The notes: a model not told the origin generated them from the sequence alone. Counted from the stretch's first letter, positions 1-7,322 are shown. The stretch: DNA of 22,246 nt from Roseobacter sp. (GCA_024636425.1 JAGXHB010000138.1:1-22246); one strand, 5' to 3'. Numbers and translations are program-made.

Positions 1-625
1 GGCACAGATCGATGATGTTGCCTTGAAGGTTCGAATCGAGCGTTTCGCCAAGGTAAGCTGTGATTTCCGCGTCTTCGCCCCGGCCCGTCTGGCCCATCTG
101 GTGGATGCCCGCGACTTCGGTGGTGAAGCGCACACAGCGCGTGCACGAAATGCAGCGCGTCATGTGGGTCTCGACCAGTGGACCCAGATCCAGATCTTCG
201 GTCGCGCGCTTGGGCTCACGGTAGCGGCTGAAATCGACGCCATAGGCCATCGCCTGATCCTGCAAGTCGCATTCGCCGCCCTGATCGCAGATCGGGCAAT
301 CCAGCGGGTGGTTGATCAGCAGAAATTCCATGACGCCTTCGCGGGCCTTCTTGACCATGGGCGAGTTGGTCTTGACAACGGGCGGCTGGCCTTCGGGGCC
401 GGGTCGCAAATCGCGTACCTGCATCGCACAGCTTGCCGCAGGTTTGGGCGGACCGCCCACGACCTCGACCAGACACATGCGGCAATTACCCGCGATCGAC
501 AGACGTTCATGATAACAAAAGCGCGGAATTTCCACGCCCGCATGCTCGCAAGCCTGAATGAGCGTCATCGCTCCTTCGACTGCGACTTCCTTGCCGTCAA
601 TGATGATCTTGCGGATATCGCTCAT
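1..625 (-). CDS. nuoG: NADH-quinone oxidoreductase subunit G (NuoG), N-terminal 208 residues
   Basis: Large iron-sulfur subunit of the complex I peripheral arm, which carries electrons from NuoF/NuoE towards NuoB. The window holds only the N-terminal part; the rest lies beyond base 1. All iron-sulfur ligands expected here are visible: a 2Fe-2S ferredoxin domain with C37, C48, C51 and C66; the His-Cys cluster H106, C110, C113, C119 in HPLDCPICDQGGEC; and a 4Fe-4S set C158, C161, C164 with C208 as the last complete codon. The start ATG (MSDIRKIIIDGKEV) lies 4 bp after the stop of the upstream DUF5333-like gene, whose last codons supply the purine-rich RBS (GAGAGCGAAG), so translation is probably coupled. 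Identity is secure; only the length is unknown. Confidence 0.97.
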   Translation of the reverse strand, partial: MSDIRKIIIDGKEVAVEGAMTLIQACEHAGVEIPRFCYHERLSIAGNCRMCLVEVVGGPPKPAASCAMQVRDLRPGPEGQPPVVKTNSPMVKKAREGVMEFLLINHPLDCPICDQGGECDLQDQAMAYGVDFSRYREPKRATEDLDLGPLVETHMTRCISCTRCVRFTTEVAGIHQMGQTGRGEDAEITAYLGETLDSNLQGNIIDLC

Positions 626-629
626 ATGC

Positions 630-1031
630 TTACTTCGCTCTCAGTAGCGAACCGATCTGGCTCGACTTTTGGATTTCTGCGCGTCCAAGCGCACAATAGC
701 TTTGCGGGTTCGAAGTATCGACCCCATTTGCCTTCAAATATGCAGCACCGCGGGCTTTCATGCGCGCTTTTTCAGCATCGCTTTTCCGATAGGCATCAAT
801 TTCTGCGTCCGAGTAGCCCAAGGATTTGGCCGTGCTCTGGATATCATTCAGATAGCCAAGGGCGCGGAACATGCGCGCCGAGATGTCAGGGCATTCCTTG
901 CGGATCCGGTCGGCGATTCCGAGATACAGCAGCGCGTCATCAATCGCGGGCACATCGCGCAGCGCCGGTTTTGCAGCAACCGGGGTCGCCAGAAGTGTCG
1001 CGGTCATCAAGGCAATCATTACGTTTCGCAT
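630..1031 (-). CDS. Small secreted protein in the nuo operon (DUF5333-like)
   Basis: A 133-aa protein of unknown function. The frame opens much further upstream, but the ATG at 1031 is chosen because it has a strong RBS (GAGGAG) and begins a typical signal peptide (MRNVMIALMTATLLATPVAA, likely cleaved near residue 20). The mature part is helical and charged with two cysteines, C47 and C113, which could form a disulfide in the periplasm. I recall this type as DUF5333, a family of Rhodobacteraceae found beside nuo genes; that assignment is from memory. It sits 4 bp upstream of nuoG, so it is almost certainly translated with it. A periplasmic protein this tightly linked to a cytoplasmic complex I subunit could be an assembly or accessory factor, but that is inference from position only. 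Confidence 0.8.
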   Translation of the reverse strand: MRNVMIALMTATLLATPVAAKPALRDVPAIDDALLYLGIADRIRKECPDISARMFRALGYLNDIQSTAKSLGYSDAEIDAYRKSDAEKARMKARGAAYLKANGVDTSNPQSYCALGRAEIQKSSQIGSLLRAK

Positions 1032-1147
1032 CTTACTCTCCTCATGCAGGGGGTCAAAGCGCCCCTTCCGCACATGGGAACTGATACCGTTGCTATGCAA
1101 TAACATCCCGAAATCAGCCATTAGCACGCGGTATGTCGCGCAAACGG
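1032..1147 (-). other. 116-bp intergenic gap inside the nuo operon
   Basis: This is one of the longer gaps within the operon, between the lipoprotein gene and the DUF5333-like gene. It contains a short inverted repeat TTGCTATGCAA (1090-1100) and a GGGG/CCCC pairing near 1049-1065, but no convincing terminator and no convincing -35/-10 pair. It could hold an internal promoter for the DUF5333-like gene and nuoG; the sequence alone does not show one. Confidence 0.35.
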
Positions 1148-1477
1148 TCAGGAAGGGCAAGCCCCCTGAAAGATCAAACTGTCGCCGTCACGACGCAGGG
1201 CGGCATCAGGACTATCGGGTCCGGCAACCCATACGATATCAGAACTGCCGTAGTTCGTCACGCAGTACACCGTCGCCTCATAACGTGCCGCTTCACGCGC
1301 ACCCGAAATCGACTGGGAGGCGTTTCTGACGACCAGCGTGAACACATCACGCTGTCCGTCGATCTTGCTGATTTTGGTGCGGAAATACTGCCCGTCAAAG
1401 GCAATACGGTCCTCGCGCTTTGTGCACGCTCCCAGCAGTGCTACAACTGCACATCCCAATACGATAAACTTCATCAT
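1148..1477 (-). CDS. Small lipoprotein in the nuo operon, unknown function
   Basis: A 109-aa protein that starts with a short lipoprotein signal peptide: two basic/polar residues, a hydrophobic stretch and the lipobox LGAC with the modified cysteine at residue 18. The mature part is about 90 aa, with further cysteines in the motifs VYCVTNYG and QGACPS near the C-terminus; these are candidates for a disulfide. Two adjacent ATG codons (1477 and 1474) are possible starts; a GGAG lies about 6 bases upstream, within the end of the preceding reading frame. The arrangement TAG-AATGATG places this gene immediately after the 74-codon ORF, so it belongs to the same transcript. I do not recognise a named family. 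The cell envelope is the expected location. Confidence 0.75.
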   Translation of the reverse strand: MMKFIVLGCAVVALLGACTKREDRIAFDGQYFRTKISKIDGQRDVFTLVVRNASQSISGAREAARYEATVYCVTNYGSSDIVWVAGPDSPDAALRRDGDSLIFQGACPS

Positions 1478-1478
1478 T

Positions 1479-1703
1479 CTACTCCGCCGATGTGGCCTGG
1501 CATCCGTCGCTGCGCCAGCGCGTTGCCTGTTTCAAATGCGCCCAGCCGAACGCACCATCGCTATCGCCCTTTTCGCGCAAATGGTCCAGCCGCGCCAGCC
1601 CCTCCTGCACGGAGGTGTTCCTCGTACCGGGTCCGCCCGATCTCTCCGTCCTCCAGACGAAGCCGGGCATCCGCTTCCTCGCGGCAAGGTGCAGGCCTGT
1701 CAT
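1479..1703 (-). CDS. Short ORF in the nuo operon, probably with compensating frameshifts
   Basis: The annotated frame encodes 74 aa, starting at an ATG that overlaps the upstream stop (ATGA) and ending two bases before the lipoprotein gene, so its position is operon-like. The C-terminal half (EGLARLDHLREKGDSDGAF, then WAHLKQATRWRSDGCQA) looks like real protein. The first half of the same frame does not: it contains AGG and AGA arginine codons that are rare in neighbouring genes and a low-complexity mix of residues. In another minus-strand frame, 1611-1680 reads EEADARLRLEDGEIGRTRYE, a natural helical sequence. One extra G near 1681 and one fewer C near 1611 would join the two into a smooth 74-aa protein. 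The gene is therefore either mis-sequenced twice or has a compensated double frameshift. Function unknown. Confidence 0.5.
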   Translation of the reverse strand: MTGLHLAARKRMPGFVWRTERSGGPGTRNTSVQEGLARLDHLREKGDSDGAFGWAHLKQATRWRSDGCQATSAE

Positions 1704-1963
1704 TGACCGCCCTCGATCGCGTTGGCCTGTGCGCGCTTCAACTCGGCGACAGTCTGGCCTCTGGCCTTTGCAACCAGCTTGTTGACCTGCGGGATCACGA
1801 ACAGGCTGATGCTGGGGACCGTGACCGCCGTTGACAACAGGATGCGCAGCCAGACCGGTGATGCCGGAATGGCCCAGGCGATCAGTTCGGCAATCAGGAA
1901 CACGCCGGGGTAGACGCAAAGCCAGATCAGGAACACGAAAAGCGCCTGCTGTCTCTTTGTCAT
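1700..1963 (-). CDS. Small two-TM membrane protein in the nuo operon
   Basis: An 87-aa protein with two predicted membrane helices (about residues 7-29 and 39-60) and a charged C-terminal tail (VAELKRAQANAIEGGQ) that is likely helical. The N-terminus MTKRQQ is basic, which by the positive-inside rule suggests both ends are cytoplasmic. The ATG lies 11 bp after the nuoF stop with a GGGG-type RBS, and its TGA overlaps the next start as ATGA, so it is co-translated with its neighbours. I recognise no named family. Some comparable unidentified frames are known from the Rhodobacter nuo operon, and this may be one of that class. A role in assembly or stability of complex I is plausible from position alone. 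Confidence 0.75.
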   Translation of the reverse strand: MTKRQQALFVFLIWLCVYPGVFLIAELIAWAIPASPVWLRILLSTAVTVPSISLFVIPQVNKLVAKARGQTVAELKRAQANAIEGGQ

Positions 1964-1974
1964 GCCCCCTGCCC

Positions 1975-3270
1975 TTATTCCGCAGCGACTGCGCTGACGC
2001 GGCCTGTGCGTTTATGCTTGATACGGTCTTCGATCTCGTCACGGAAGTGCCGGATCAGGCCCTGAATCGGCCAGGCCGCCGCATCGCCAAGCGCACAGAT
2101 CGTGTGGCCTTCGACCTGCTTGGTCACATCCAGCAGCATGTCGATTTCTTCGGGCTGCGCATCACCTTTGACCAGACGGTCCATCACGCGCATCATCCAG
2201 CCGGTGCCTTCACGGCAGGGCGTGCATTGCCCGCAGCTTTCGTGCTTGTAGAACTTGGCCAGACGCCAGATCGCCTTGATCACATCCGTGGAGTTATCCA
2301 TCACGATCACCGCCGCCGTGCCCAGACCCGACCGCTGTTCCCGCAGATAGTCAAAGTCCATGATCGCATCGCGCATCTGCGCACCGGGGATCATCGGTAC
2401 GGACGACCCGCCGGGGATCACCGCCTTGAGGTTATCCCAACCGCCACGAATACCGCCGCAATGCTTCTCGATCAGCTCCTCGAAGGTGATCGACATGGCT
2501 TCTTCGACGACGCAGGGGTTGTTCACATGGCCCGAGATCGCAAAGAGCTTGGTGCCCGCATTATTAGGTCGGCCAAAGGAGGAAAACCACTCAGGCCCAC
2601 GCCGCAGGATCGTGGGCACGACAGCGATGGATTCGACGTTGTTCACCGTGGTCGGGCAACCGTAAAGACCGGCACCCGCAGGGAACGGCGGCTTCATGCG
2701 CGGCATGCCCTTCTTGCCCTCGAGACTTTCCAGCAAGGCCGTCTCCTCGCCGCAGATATAAGCACCTGCACCGTGGTGCAGGTACAGATCGAAATCATAG
2801 CCCGACTTGCACGCGTTCTTGCCGATCAGACCGGCTTCATACGCTTCGTCGATGGCGTTTTGCAGCGCTTCCTTCTCGCGGATATATTCGCCGCGGATGT
2901 AGATATAGCAGGCATTGGCCTGCATCGCGAAAGACGCAATCAGACACCCTTCGATCAGCGTGTGCGGATCATGGCGCATGATCTCGCGGTCCTTGCAGGT
3001 ACCGGGTTCAGATTCATCGGCGTTGACCACCAGATAGCTGGGGCGACCATCGCTTTCCTTGGGCATGAAAGACCACTTCAGACCGGTCGGAAAGCCTGCT
3101 CCGCCCCGGCCCCGCAGGCCCGACGCTTTCATCTGGTCGACAATCCAGTCACGCCCGTTTTTCAAAATGCCCGCTGTGCCATCCCAATGGCCGCGTGCCT
3201 GAGCGCCTTTCAGCGTCCGGTCGTGCATCCCGTAGATATTGGTGAAAATGCGGTCTTGATCCTGAAGCAT
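1975..3270 (-). CDS. nuoF: NADH-quinone oxidoreductase subunit F (NuoF)
   Basis: Flavoprotein subunit where NADH is oxidised; it binds NADH, FMN and the 4Fe-4S cluster N3. At 431 aa it has the normal family length. The nucleotide-binding glycine motif GRGGAGFPTG is at residues 54-63, the FMN-site segment NADESEPGTCKDRE at 83-96, a second conserved stretch GAYICGEETALLESLEGKKG at 169-188, and N3 ligands C346, C349 and C352 (CGQCTPC) with C392 (ICALGD). The ATG at 3270 is preceded by AAAGG about 8 bases upstream. It lies 11 bp after the 75-aa membrane protein gene and 11 bp before the 87-aa one. It pairs with NuoE to form the NADH dehydrogenase module. Nothing is missing or unusual in the subunit itself. 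Confidence 0.98.
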   Translation of the reverse strand: MLQDQDRIFTNIYGMHDRTLKGAQARGHWDGTAGILKNGRDWIVDQMKASGLRGRGGAGFPTGLKWSFMPKESDGRPSYLVVNADESEPGTCKDREIMRHDPHTLIEGCLIASFAMQANACYIYIRGEYIREKEALQNAIDEAYEAGLIGKNACKSGYDFDLYLHHGAGAYICGEETALLESLEGKKGMPRMKPPFPAGAGLYGCPTTVNNVESIAVVPTILRRGPEWFSSFGRPNNAGTKLFAISGHVNNPCVVEEAMSITFEELIEKHCGGIRGGWDNLKAVIPGGSSVPMIPGAQMRDAIMDFDYLREQRSGLGTAAVIVMDNSTDVIKAIWRLAKFYKHESCGQCTPCREGTGWMMRVMDRLVKGDAQPEEIDMLLDVTKQVEGHTICALGDAAAWPIQGLIRHFRDEIEDRIKHKRTGRVSAVAAE

Positions 3271-3281
3271 CGCGTTAACCT

Positions 3282-3509
3282 TTATGTGTCACGGCTGGCC
3301 GCGCGGGCCCGCCTCATCTGATAAATATTGACCATCGCCCAGATCAGGGCCGCCAGCGCTGCAAAATCGAACAGCAGCGCGTAGCGGCCAGATAATCCGA
3401 ATTGCGGCGCGATCCACTGCGCTGCAATCCACAAAACCATGGTGCCCGCGATAACCAAGGCCACAGTGCGGCCCTTCCGGGCGAGTGCTTTGTTTTCTTC
3501 TTCGGTCAT
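3282..3509 (-). CDS. Small two-TM protein in the nuo operon (DUF5337-like)
   Basis: A 75-aa protein with a charged N-terminus (MTEEENKALARKGR), two membrane helices (about residues 15-31 and 43-63) and a basic tail (QMRRARAASRDT). The charge pattern predicts both termini in the cytoplasm. From memory it matches DUF5337, a two-TM family seen in Rhodobacteraceae; I cannot confirm this by search. The RBS GAAGG lies about 9 bases before the ATG. It is between the membrane-anchored HhH gene (20 bp gap) and nuoF (11 bp gap) on the same transcript. No catalytic residues are visible, so an accessory or assembly role with complex I is an inference from location. Confidence 0.8.
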   Translation of the reverse strand: MTEEENKALARKGRTVALVIAGTMVLWIAAQWIAPQFGLSGRYALLFDFAALAALIWAMVNIYQMRRARAASRDT

Positions 3510-3529
3510 CGCGTTCAGCCTTCAGTGTC

Positions 3530-4522
3530 TCAGGTCTTTTTCTTGCGGGCAGAAAATTCGGTCTCACCGCCCTCGGCCAAGGTCTTGGCCTGTGCCATCC
3601 AGTTGTCGCGCGCGATGCGGCCCTTGAACCGCAACCGCGCGTCGACCCATGCGATCTCCTGCGGTCCCCATTTGGCAACCTGATCGAAGTGATAGAACCC
3701 CAACTCGTTCAACGTCTGCTCAAGCTTGGGACCGACACCGCTGATCAGCTTGAGATCATCAGGCCCTTCGGCACGGGCCGCGGACAGAGTTTCGGGCTTG
3801 CTTTCTTGCGCATCACCCCCCGGAATATCTGCCACTGCGCTAGATTTTGCGGCGCTGTCAGCAGATGGAGCACCGCTATCGGACGCATCCGGCAGGGCGG
3901 TCGCGGCCTTTTTCTTCGGAGCGGCCTTTTTCGCGACGGCAGGCTCGGCGGGGGGTGCCTCGTATTTATAGCTGCCCTTGCGCTCCGCCAGTTCCTGCTG
4001 CCCTTTCAGGGGCTTGCTGGGTTTGATCACCGCTGGATTTGCCGCCGCAGCGGGTGCTGCCGCGGACCCTGCGGTGGGTTCTGACGCGGCACCGCCAACG
4101 GGGGCTGTCGCGGTCGGGTCTTGCGTCATCGTTGACTCTGTCGCCGCCGCACCACCAGCACCCGAAGCTGTCTTTTCAGCATCAGCGGAAGGGTCGGCAG
4201 AAGCGGCTGCAACATCCGCCTGCGGCTCGGCAGCATTGGGCGTCTGTGTCGCGGTGACTGCAGGGTCTTCTGTGCCGGACGGAACCGCAGCACCAACCGG
4301 ACGCGGCTTCATCTCGTCGGGTGCCGCCGTCTTGATCTTGCCACAAAACATGAGGGTAAACACAAACATCGCCAGGCCACCGAGGATGGCCCCCGCAGTC
4401 AAGGACAGCAGCCAGCCCCAAGCGGCGATCAACCAAAACATCAAGAATGCAGCCGCGCCGACACCAGCGCCAAGCCAGATACAGCCCCGAGTGCAGCGTT
4501 CCTTATCTGTAATATCGTTCAT
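3530..4522 (-). CDS. Membrane-anchored protein with C-terminal HhH-like module
   Basis: A 330-aa protein in three parts. Residues 1-62 hold a cysteine-containing start (CTRGC) and two closely spaced membrane helices. Residues 65-250 are a low-complexity Ala/Pro/Ser/Thr/Asp linker, with a basic patch (AVAKKAAPKKKAA). Residues 254-330 form a compact domain starting DDLKLISGVGPKLE, where GVGPKL is a typical helix-hairpin-helix glycine turn, and ending TEFSARKKKT. The same module, about 65% identical by my count, ends NuoE, the next gene upstream. A related extension (DDLKLISGVGP type) occurs, as I recall, at the end of ribosomal protein L21 in alphaproteobacteria. With two helices, the module should face the cytoplasm, on the same side as the complex I peripheral arm. 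AAGGG lies before the ATG. Function unknown. Confidence 0.85.
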   Translation of the reverse strand: MNDITDKERCTRGCIWLGAGVGAAAFLMFWLIAAWGWLLSLTAGAILGGLAMFVFTLMFCGKIKTAAPDEMKPRPVGAAVPSGTEDPAVTATQTPNAAEPQADVAAASADPSADAEKTASGAGGAAATESTMTQDPTATAPVGGAASEPTAGSAAAPAAAANPAVIKPSKPLKGQQELAERKGSYKYEAPPAEPAVAKKAAPKKKAATALPDASDSGAPSADSAAKSSAVADIPGGDAQESKPETLSAARAEGPDDLKLISGVGPKLEQTLNELGFYHFDQVAKWGPQEIAWVDARLRFKGRIARDNWMAQAKTLAEGGETEFSARKKKT

Positions 4523-4554
4523 GTTTGTCCCTTTTCACACCATTTGATGATTTC

Positions 4555-5844
4555 TTATTCTTCGTGAATATCATCTTTTTTGGCGCGGGACGAGAATTCT
4601 GTTTTTTCGCCAGCAGCAAGCTCTTTTGCCTGTGCAACCCAATCGTCACGCGTTACGCGGCCTTTGAACCCTTGCAGGTTCTTATCGACCCAGGCGATCT
4701 CCTTGGCGGACCAGTTGGCGATCTGGTCGAAATGGTAGAATCCCATGTCGTGAACCATCGCCTCCAGCTTGGGGCCGACGCCCTTGATCAGCTTGAGGTC
4801 ATCTGCCCCGCCTTCGCGTGGCGCATCAAGGGTGGCTGGTTTGGTACCGTGGCCTTCGGCGTTCTTCTCGGCCATGTCAGCGATGCCCGCTTTTGACTGG
4901 GCCTTTGAGGGGGCCTTTGACTTTGGCGACACCGATCCGGACTGCGGCTTGCCCACGGCATCGACACCTTCGGCTTCGCCTTCGACTTCGCCGCTCTTGT
5001 CGGAGCTGTCCCCCACATCACGCGGCGCGTCCTCTTCCGCATCGGTGCGGCCCCCTTGTGGACCGTCCGGACCGTCCGGACCCAGCAGTTCGTCGCGGCG
5101 GGCGGACTTTCCGGCGGGCGGTGCTGCCTTGTCGTCCTGCGCTTGCCATGGCGCGGTCAGGGGCACTTCTGTGCCGTCAATCCGCTTGAGCGTATCGCCG
5201 ATATCGACCGCAAGCTGGACGCTTGCGTTATACTGTTTCTTGTCGCTTTCGTGATCCTTGAGGCTTGTCAGACCGGAAAAGGGTTCGGACGCGTAGCGCC
5301 CGTTTTGTGGTCCCGGTACCGGCACCTTGCCCTCCGCCATCTCGTCGATCATCGCGCGGAAACCATCGACCGTCAGATCTTCGTAATAATCCTTGCCGAT
5401 CTGCGCCATGGGCGCGTTGGAGCAGGCCCCGAGGCATTCAACTTCTTCCCAGGAGAACTTGCCATCTTCACTGATCTGATGTGGCTTGGCGGCAATGCGT
5501 TCCTTGCACACCTCGATCAGGTCTTCGGCACCGCAAATCATGCAGGTGGTCGTGCCGCAGATCTGGAAATGCGCCACCTGCCCGACGGGCTGCAACTGGA
5601 ACATGAAGTAGAACGTCGCCACTTCGAGCCCGCGAATATAGGCGAGCCCCAGCATTTCCGACACATGCTCGATCGCCGGACGGCTGAGCCAGCCTTCCTG
5701 CTCCTGCGCACGCCAGAGCAGCGGAATGATCGCCGAGGCCTGTCGGCCTTCGGGGTATTTCGTGATCTGCGTTTCAGCCCATTTCTGGTTGTCGGGGGTA
5801 AAGGCAAAGCTAGTCGGTTGGTCGGGGTGCAAACGGCGCAGCAT
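4555..5844 (-). CDS. nuoE: NADH-quinone oxidoreductase subunit E (NuoE) with long HhH-containing C-terminal extension
   Basis: The 2Fe-2S (N1a) subunit of the NADH dehydrogenase module. Residues 1 to about 175 are the thioredoxin-like NuoE domain, with cluster ligands C96 and C101 (CGTTTC) and C137 and C141 (CLGAC). The usual bacterial NuoE is about 160-240 aa; this one is 429 aa. Residues 240-345 are a charged, repetitive linker (GPDGPDGPQGG; SKAPSKAQSKAG), and 348-429 are an HhH-like module (DDLKLIKGVGPKLE ... TEFSSRAKK) closely matching the end of the neighbouring 330-aa membrane protein. The start ATG has only a weak upstream purine stretch (GAAAG). The gap to nuoD (81 bp) holds a repeated intergenic element. 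The core function is certain; the role of the extension is not known to me. Confidence 0.96.
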   Translation of the reverse strand: MLRRLHPDQPTSFAFTPDNQKWAETQITKYPEGRQASAIIPLLWRAQEQEGWLSRPAIEHVSEMLGLAYIRGLEVATFYFMFQLQPVGQVAHFQICGTTTCMICGAEDLIEVCKERIAAKPHQISEDGKFSWEEVECLGACSNAPMAQIGKDYYEDLTVDGFRAMIDEMAEGKVPVPGPQNGRYASEPFSGLTSLKDHESDKKQYNASVQLAVDIGDTLKRIDGTEVPLTAPWQAQDDKAAPPAGKSARRDELLGPDGPDGPQGGRTDAEEDAPRDVGDSSDKSGEVEGEAEGVDAVGKPQSGSVSPKSKAPSKAQSKAGIADMAEKNAEGHGTKPATLDAPREGGADDLKLIKGVGPKLEAMVHDMGFYHFDQIANWSAKEIAWVDKNLQGFKGRVTRDDWVAQAKELAAGEKTEFSSRAKKDDIHEE

Positions 5845-5890
5845 CAGATCAGGCTTTCGTTCTGGCAGAGACGGCAGGCGCCTCCGGCGG

Positions 5891-5912
5891 GAGTTTATTT
5901 GGCAAAATGAAG
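5891..5912 (+). repeat. Intergenic repeat element, copy 1
   Basis: Copy of a 22-bp element, core TTTATTTGGCRAAATGAA, in the gap between nuoD and nuoE. It is preceded on this strand by a GC-rich run (GCCTCCGGCGGGAG). It is oriented against the transcription of the operon, unlike the other two copies in the window (near 11717 and 14394), and matches copy 3 at all 22 positions. Confidence 0.75.
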
Positions 5913-5925
5913 CAGCGGGGTCGGA

Positions 5926-7152
5926 TCAACGATCAACCTCGCCAAAGACGATATCCATCGTGCCGATAATCGCGGCGACGTCGGCCAGCTGGTGACCCCT
6001 GGCCAGATAATCCATCGCCTGAAGGTGCAGATAGCCCGGCGCGCGCAGCTTGGCGCGGTAGGGTTTGTTGGACCCGTCTGCCACCAGATAGACGCCGAAT
6101 TCGCCTTTGGGTGCCTCGACCGCGCAATAGACTTCGCCTTCGGGCACGTGGAAGCCTTCGGTATAGAGTTTGAAGTGGTGGATCAGGCTTTCCATGTCGG
6201 TCTTCATCGCGGTCCGGCTGGGCGGCGTGATCTTGCCACGCGCAAGCACATCGCCCTGCCCTTCGGGCGCACGCAGCTTGGCGATCGCCTGCTGGATGAT
6301 GTAGGTCGACTGGCGCATCTCCTCCATGCGGACGAGGTAGCGGTCATAACAGTCGCCGTTGACGCCGGTCGGTATCTGGAAGTCGAATTCATCGTAGCAT
6401 TCATAAGGCTGCGCGCGGCGCAGATCCCATGCGAGGCCCGATCCACGGACCATCACACCGGAAAAACCCCAGTCCTGAATGTCCTGTTCGGTCACCACGC
6501 CGATATCGGCGTTGCGTTGTTTGAAAATGCGGTTCTCAGTCAGCAGGTTGTCCACATCGACCATGAACTTCGACAGGAACTTTTCAGACCACGCCTGAAT
6601 ATCATCCAGAAGATCCGGCGGCAGATCCTGATGGACACCCCCGGGGCGGAAATAGGCCGCGTGCAGGCGCGCACCGCAGGCGCGTTCATAGAAGATCATC
6701 AAGTCTTCGCGTTCTTCAAATCCCCAGAGCGGCGGCGTCAGCGCGCCGACATCCATCGCCTGCGTCGTCACGTTCAGCAGGTGCGACAGGATGCGGCCGA
6801 TCTCGGAATAAAGCACGCGGATCAGCGAGGCGCGGCGCGGCACGGGCGTGTTCGTCAGCTTTTCGATCGCCAGACACCAGGCGTGTTCCTGGTTCATCGG
6901 GGCGACGTAATCCAGCCGGTCGAAATAAGGCAGGTTCTGCAAGTACGTCCGGCTTTCCATCAGCTTTTCGGTACCACGGTGCAGCAGGCCGATATGCGGA
7001 TCGCAGCGTTCGACGATTTCGCCGTCAAGCTCCAGCACCAGACGCAGAACGCCGTGCGCCGCAGGGTGCTGCGGACCGAAGTTGATGTTGAAGTTGCGGA
7101 TCTTCTGTTCGCCGGTCAGGGCGTCTTCGAAACCTTTGGTGCCGTCCATCAT
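5926..7152 (-). CDS. nuoD: NADH-quinone oxidoreductase subunit D (NuoD)
   Basis: The 49-kDa-type subunit that forms much of the ubiquinone-binding cavity next to cluster N2 of NuoB. At 408 aa it has the family length. Diagnostic segments are GPQHPAAHGVLRLVLELDGE (residues 26-45), DPHIGLLHRGTEKLMESR (51-68), the MNQEHAWCLAIEKL region (86-99), and the C-terminal GTMDIVFGEVDR. Two adjacent ATG codons open the frame; GGAG lies 5 bases before the first, which also overlaps the stop of the 57-aa gene upstream (TGATG arrangement), so translation is coupled. NuoD and NuoC are separate genes here, not fused as in E. coli. Confidence 0.98.
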   Translation of the reverse strand: MMDGTKGFEDALTGEQKIRNFNINFGPQHPAAHGVLRLVLELDGEIVERCDPHIGLLHRGTEKLMESRTYLQNLPYFDRLDYVAPMNQEHAWCLAIEKLTNTPVPRRASLIRVLYSEIGRILSHLLNVTTQAMDVGALTPPLWGFEEREDLMIFYERACGARLHAAYFRPGGVHQDLPPDLLDDIQAWSEKFLSKFMVDVDNLLTENRIFKQRNADIGVVTEQDIQDWGFSGVMVRGSGLAWDLRRAQPYECYDEFDFQIPTGVNGDCYDRYLVRMEEMRQSTYIIQQAIAKLRAPEGQGDVLARGKITPPSRTAMKTDMESLIHHFKLYTEGFHVPEGEVYCAVEAPKGEFGVYLVADGSNKPYRAKLRAPGYLHLQAMDYLARGHQLADVAAIIGTMDIVFGEVDR

Positions 7153-7322
7153 TTACGCTCCAACTCGGTCAGTTTGAGGCCCACCCACCACAACAGGGCA
7201 ATCGTGCCAAAGGGAACGACACAGGCCACTGACCAGTATTTGTTGATCCCGAAAAATGGCAGGATCTTCACCATCGGGATGATCGTGAGGGCAGACAGTA
7301 TGAACCACCAAATGCCCCCCAT
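7149..7322 (-). CDS. 57-aa two-TM membrane protein between nuoC and nuoD
   Basis: A 57-codon frame, MGGIWWFILSALTI through LKLTELERK, with two hydrophobic helices (about residues 4-24 and 29-50) separated by a short polar turn (FFGINKYW) and a charged C-terminus. Its ATG overlaps the nuoC stop (TAATG) and its TGA overlaps the nuoD start (TGATG), so it is stitched into the operon on both sides; this double overlap is the main evidence that it is real. Most codons end in G or C, as in the neighbours. I know no family name. It would insert in the inner membrane, so it could be a small lineage-specific subunit or assembly factor of complex I; that is inference. Confidence 0.82.
   Translation of the reverse strand: MGGIWWFILSALTIIPMVKILPFFGINKYWSVACVVPFGTIALLWWVGLKLTELERK

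Noticed and set aside
1479..1703. Calling the 74-codon ORF a plain pseudogene
   Set aside because: Total length, start overlap and stop position fit the operon exactly; two compensating shifts explain it better than decay, so it is listed as a CDS with a caution.
1831..3321. Plus-strand open frame (496 codons) opposite nuoF
   Set aside because: nuoF on the minus strand has all cofactor motifs; the plus-strand frame has no recognisable domain and no RBS.
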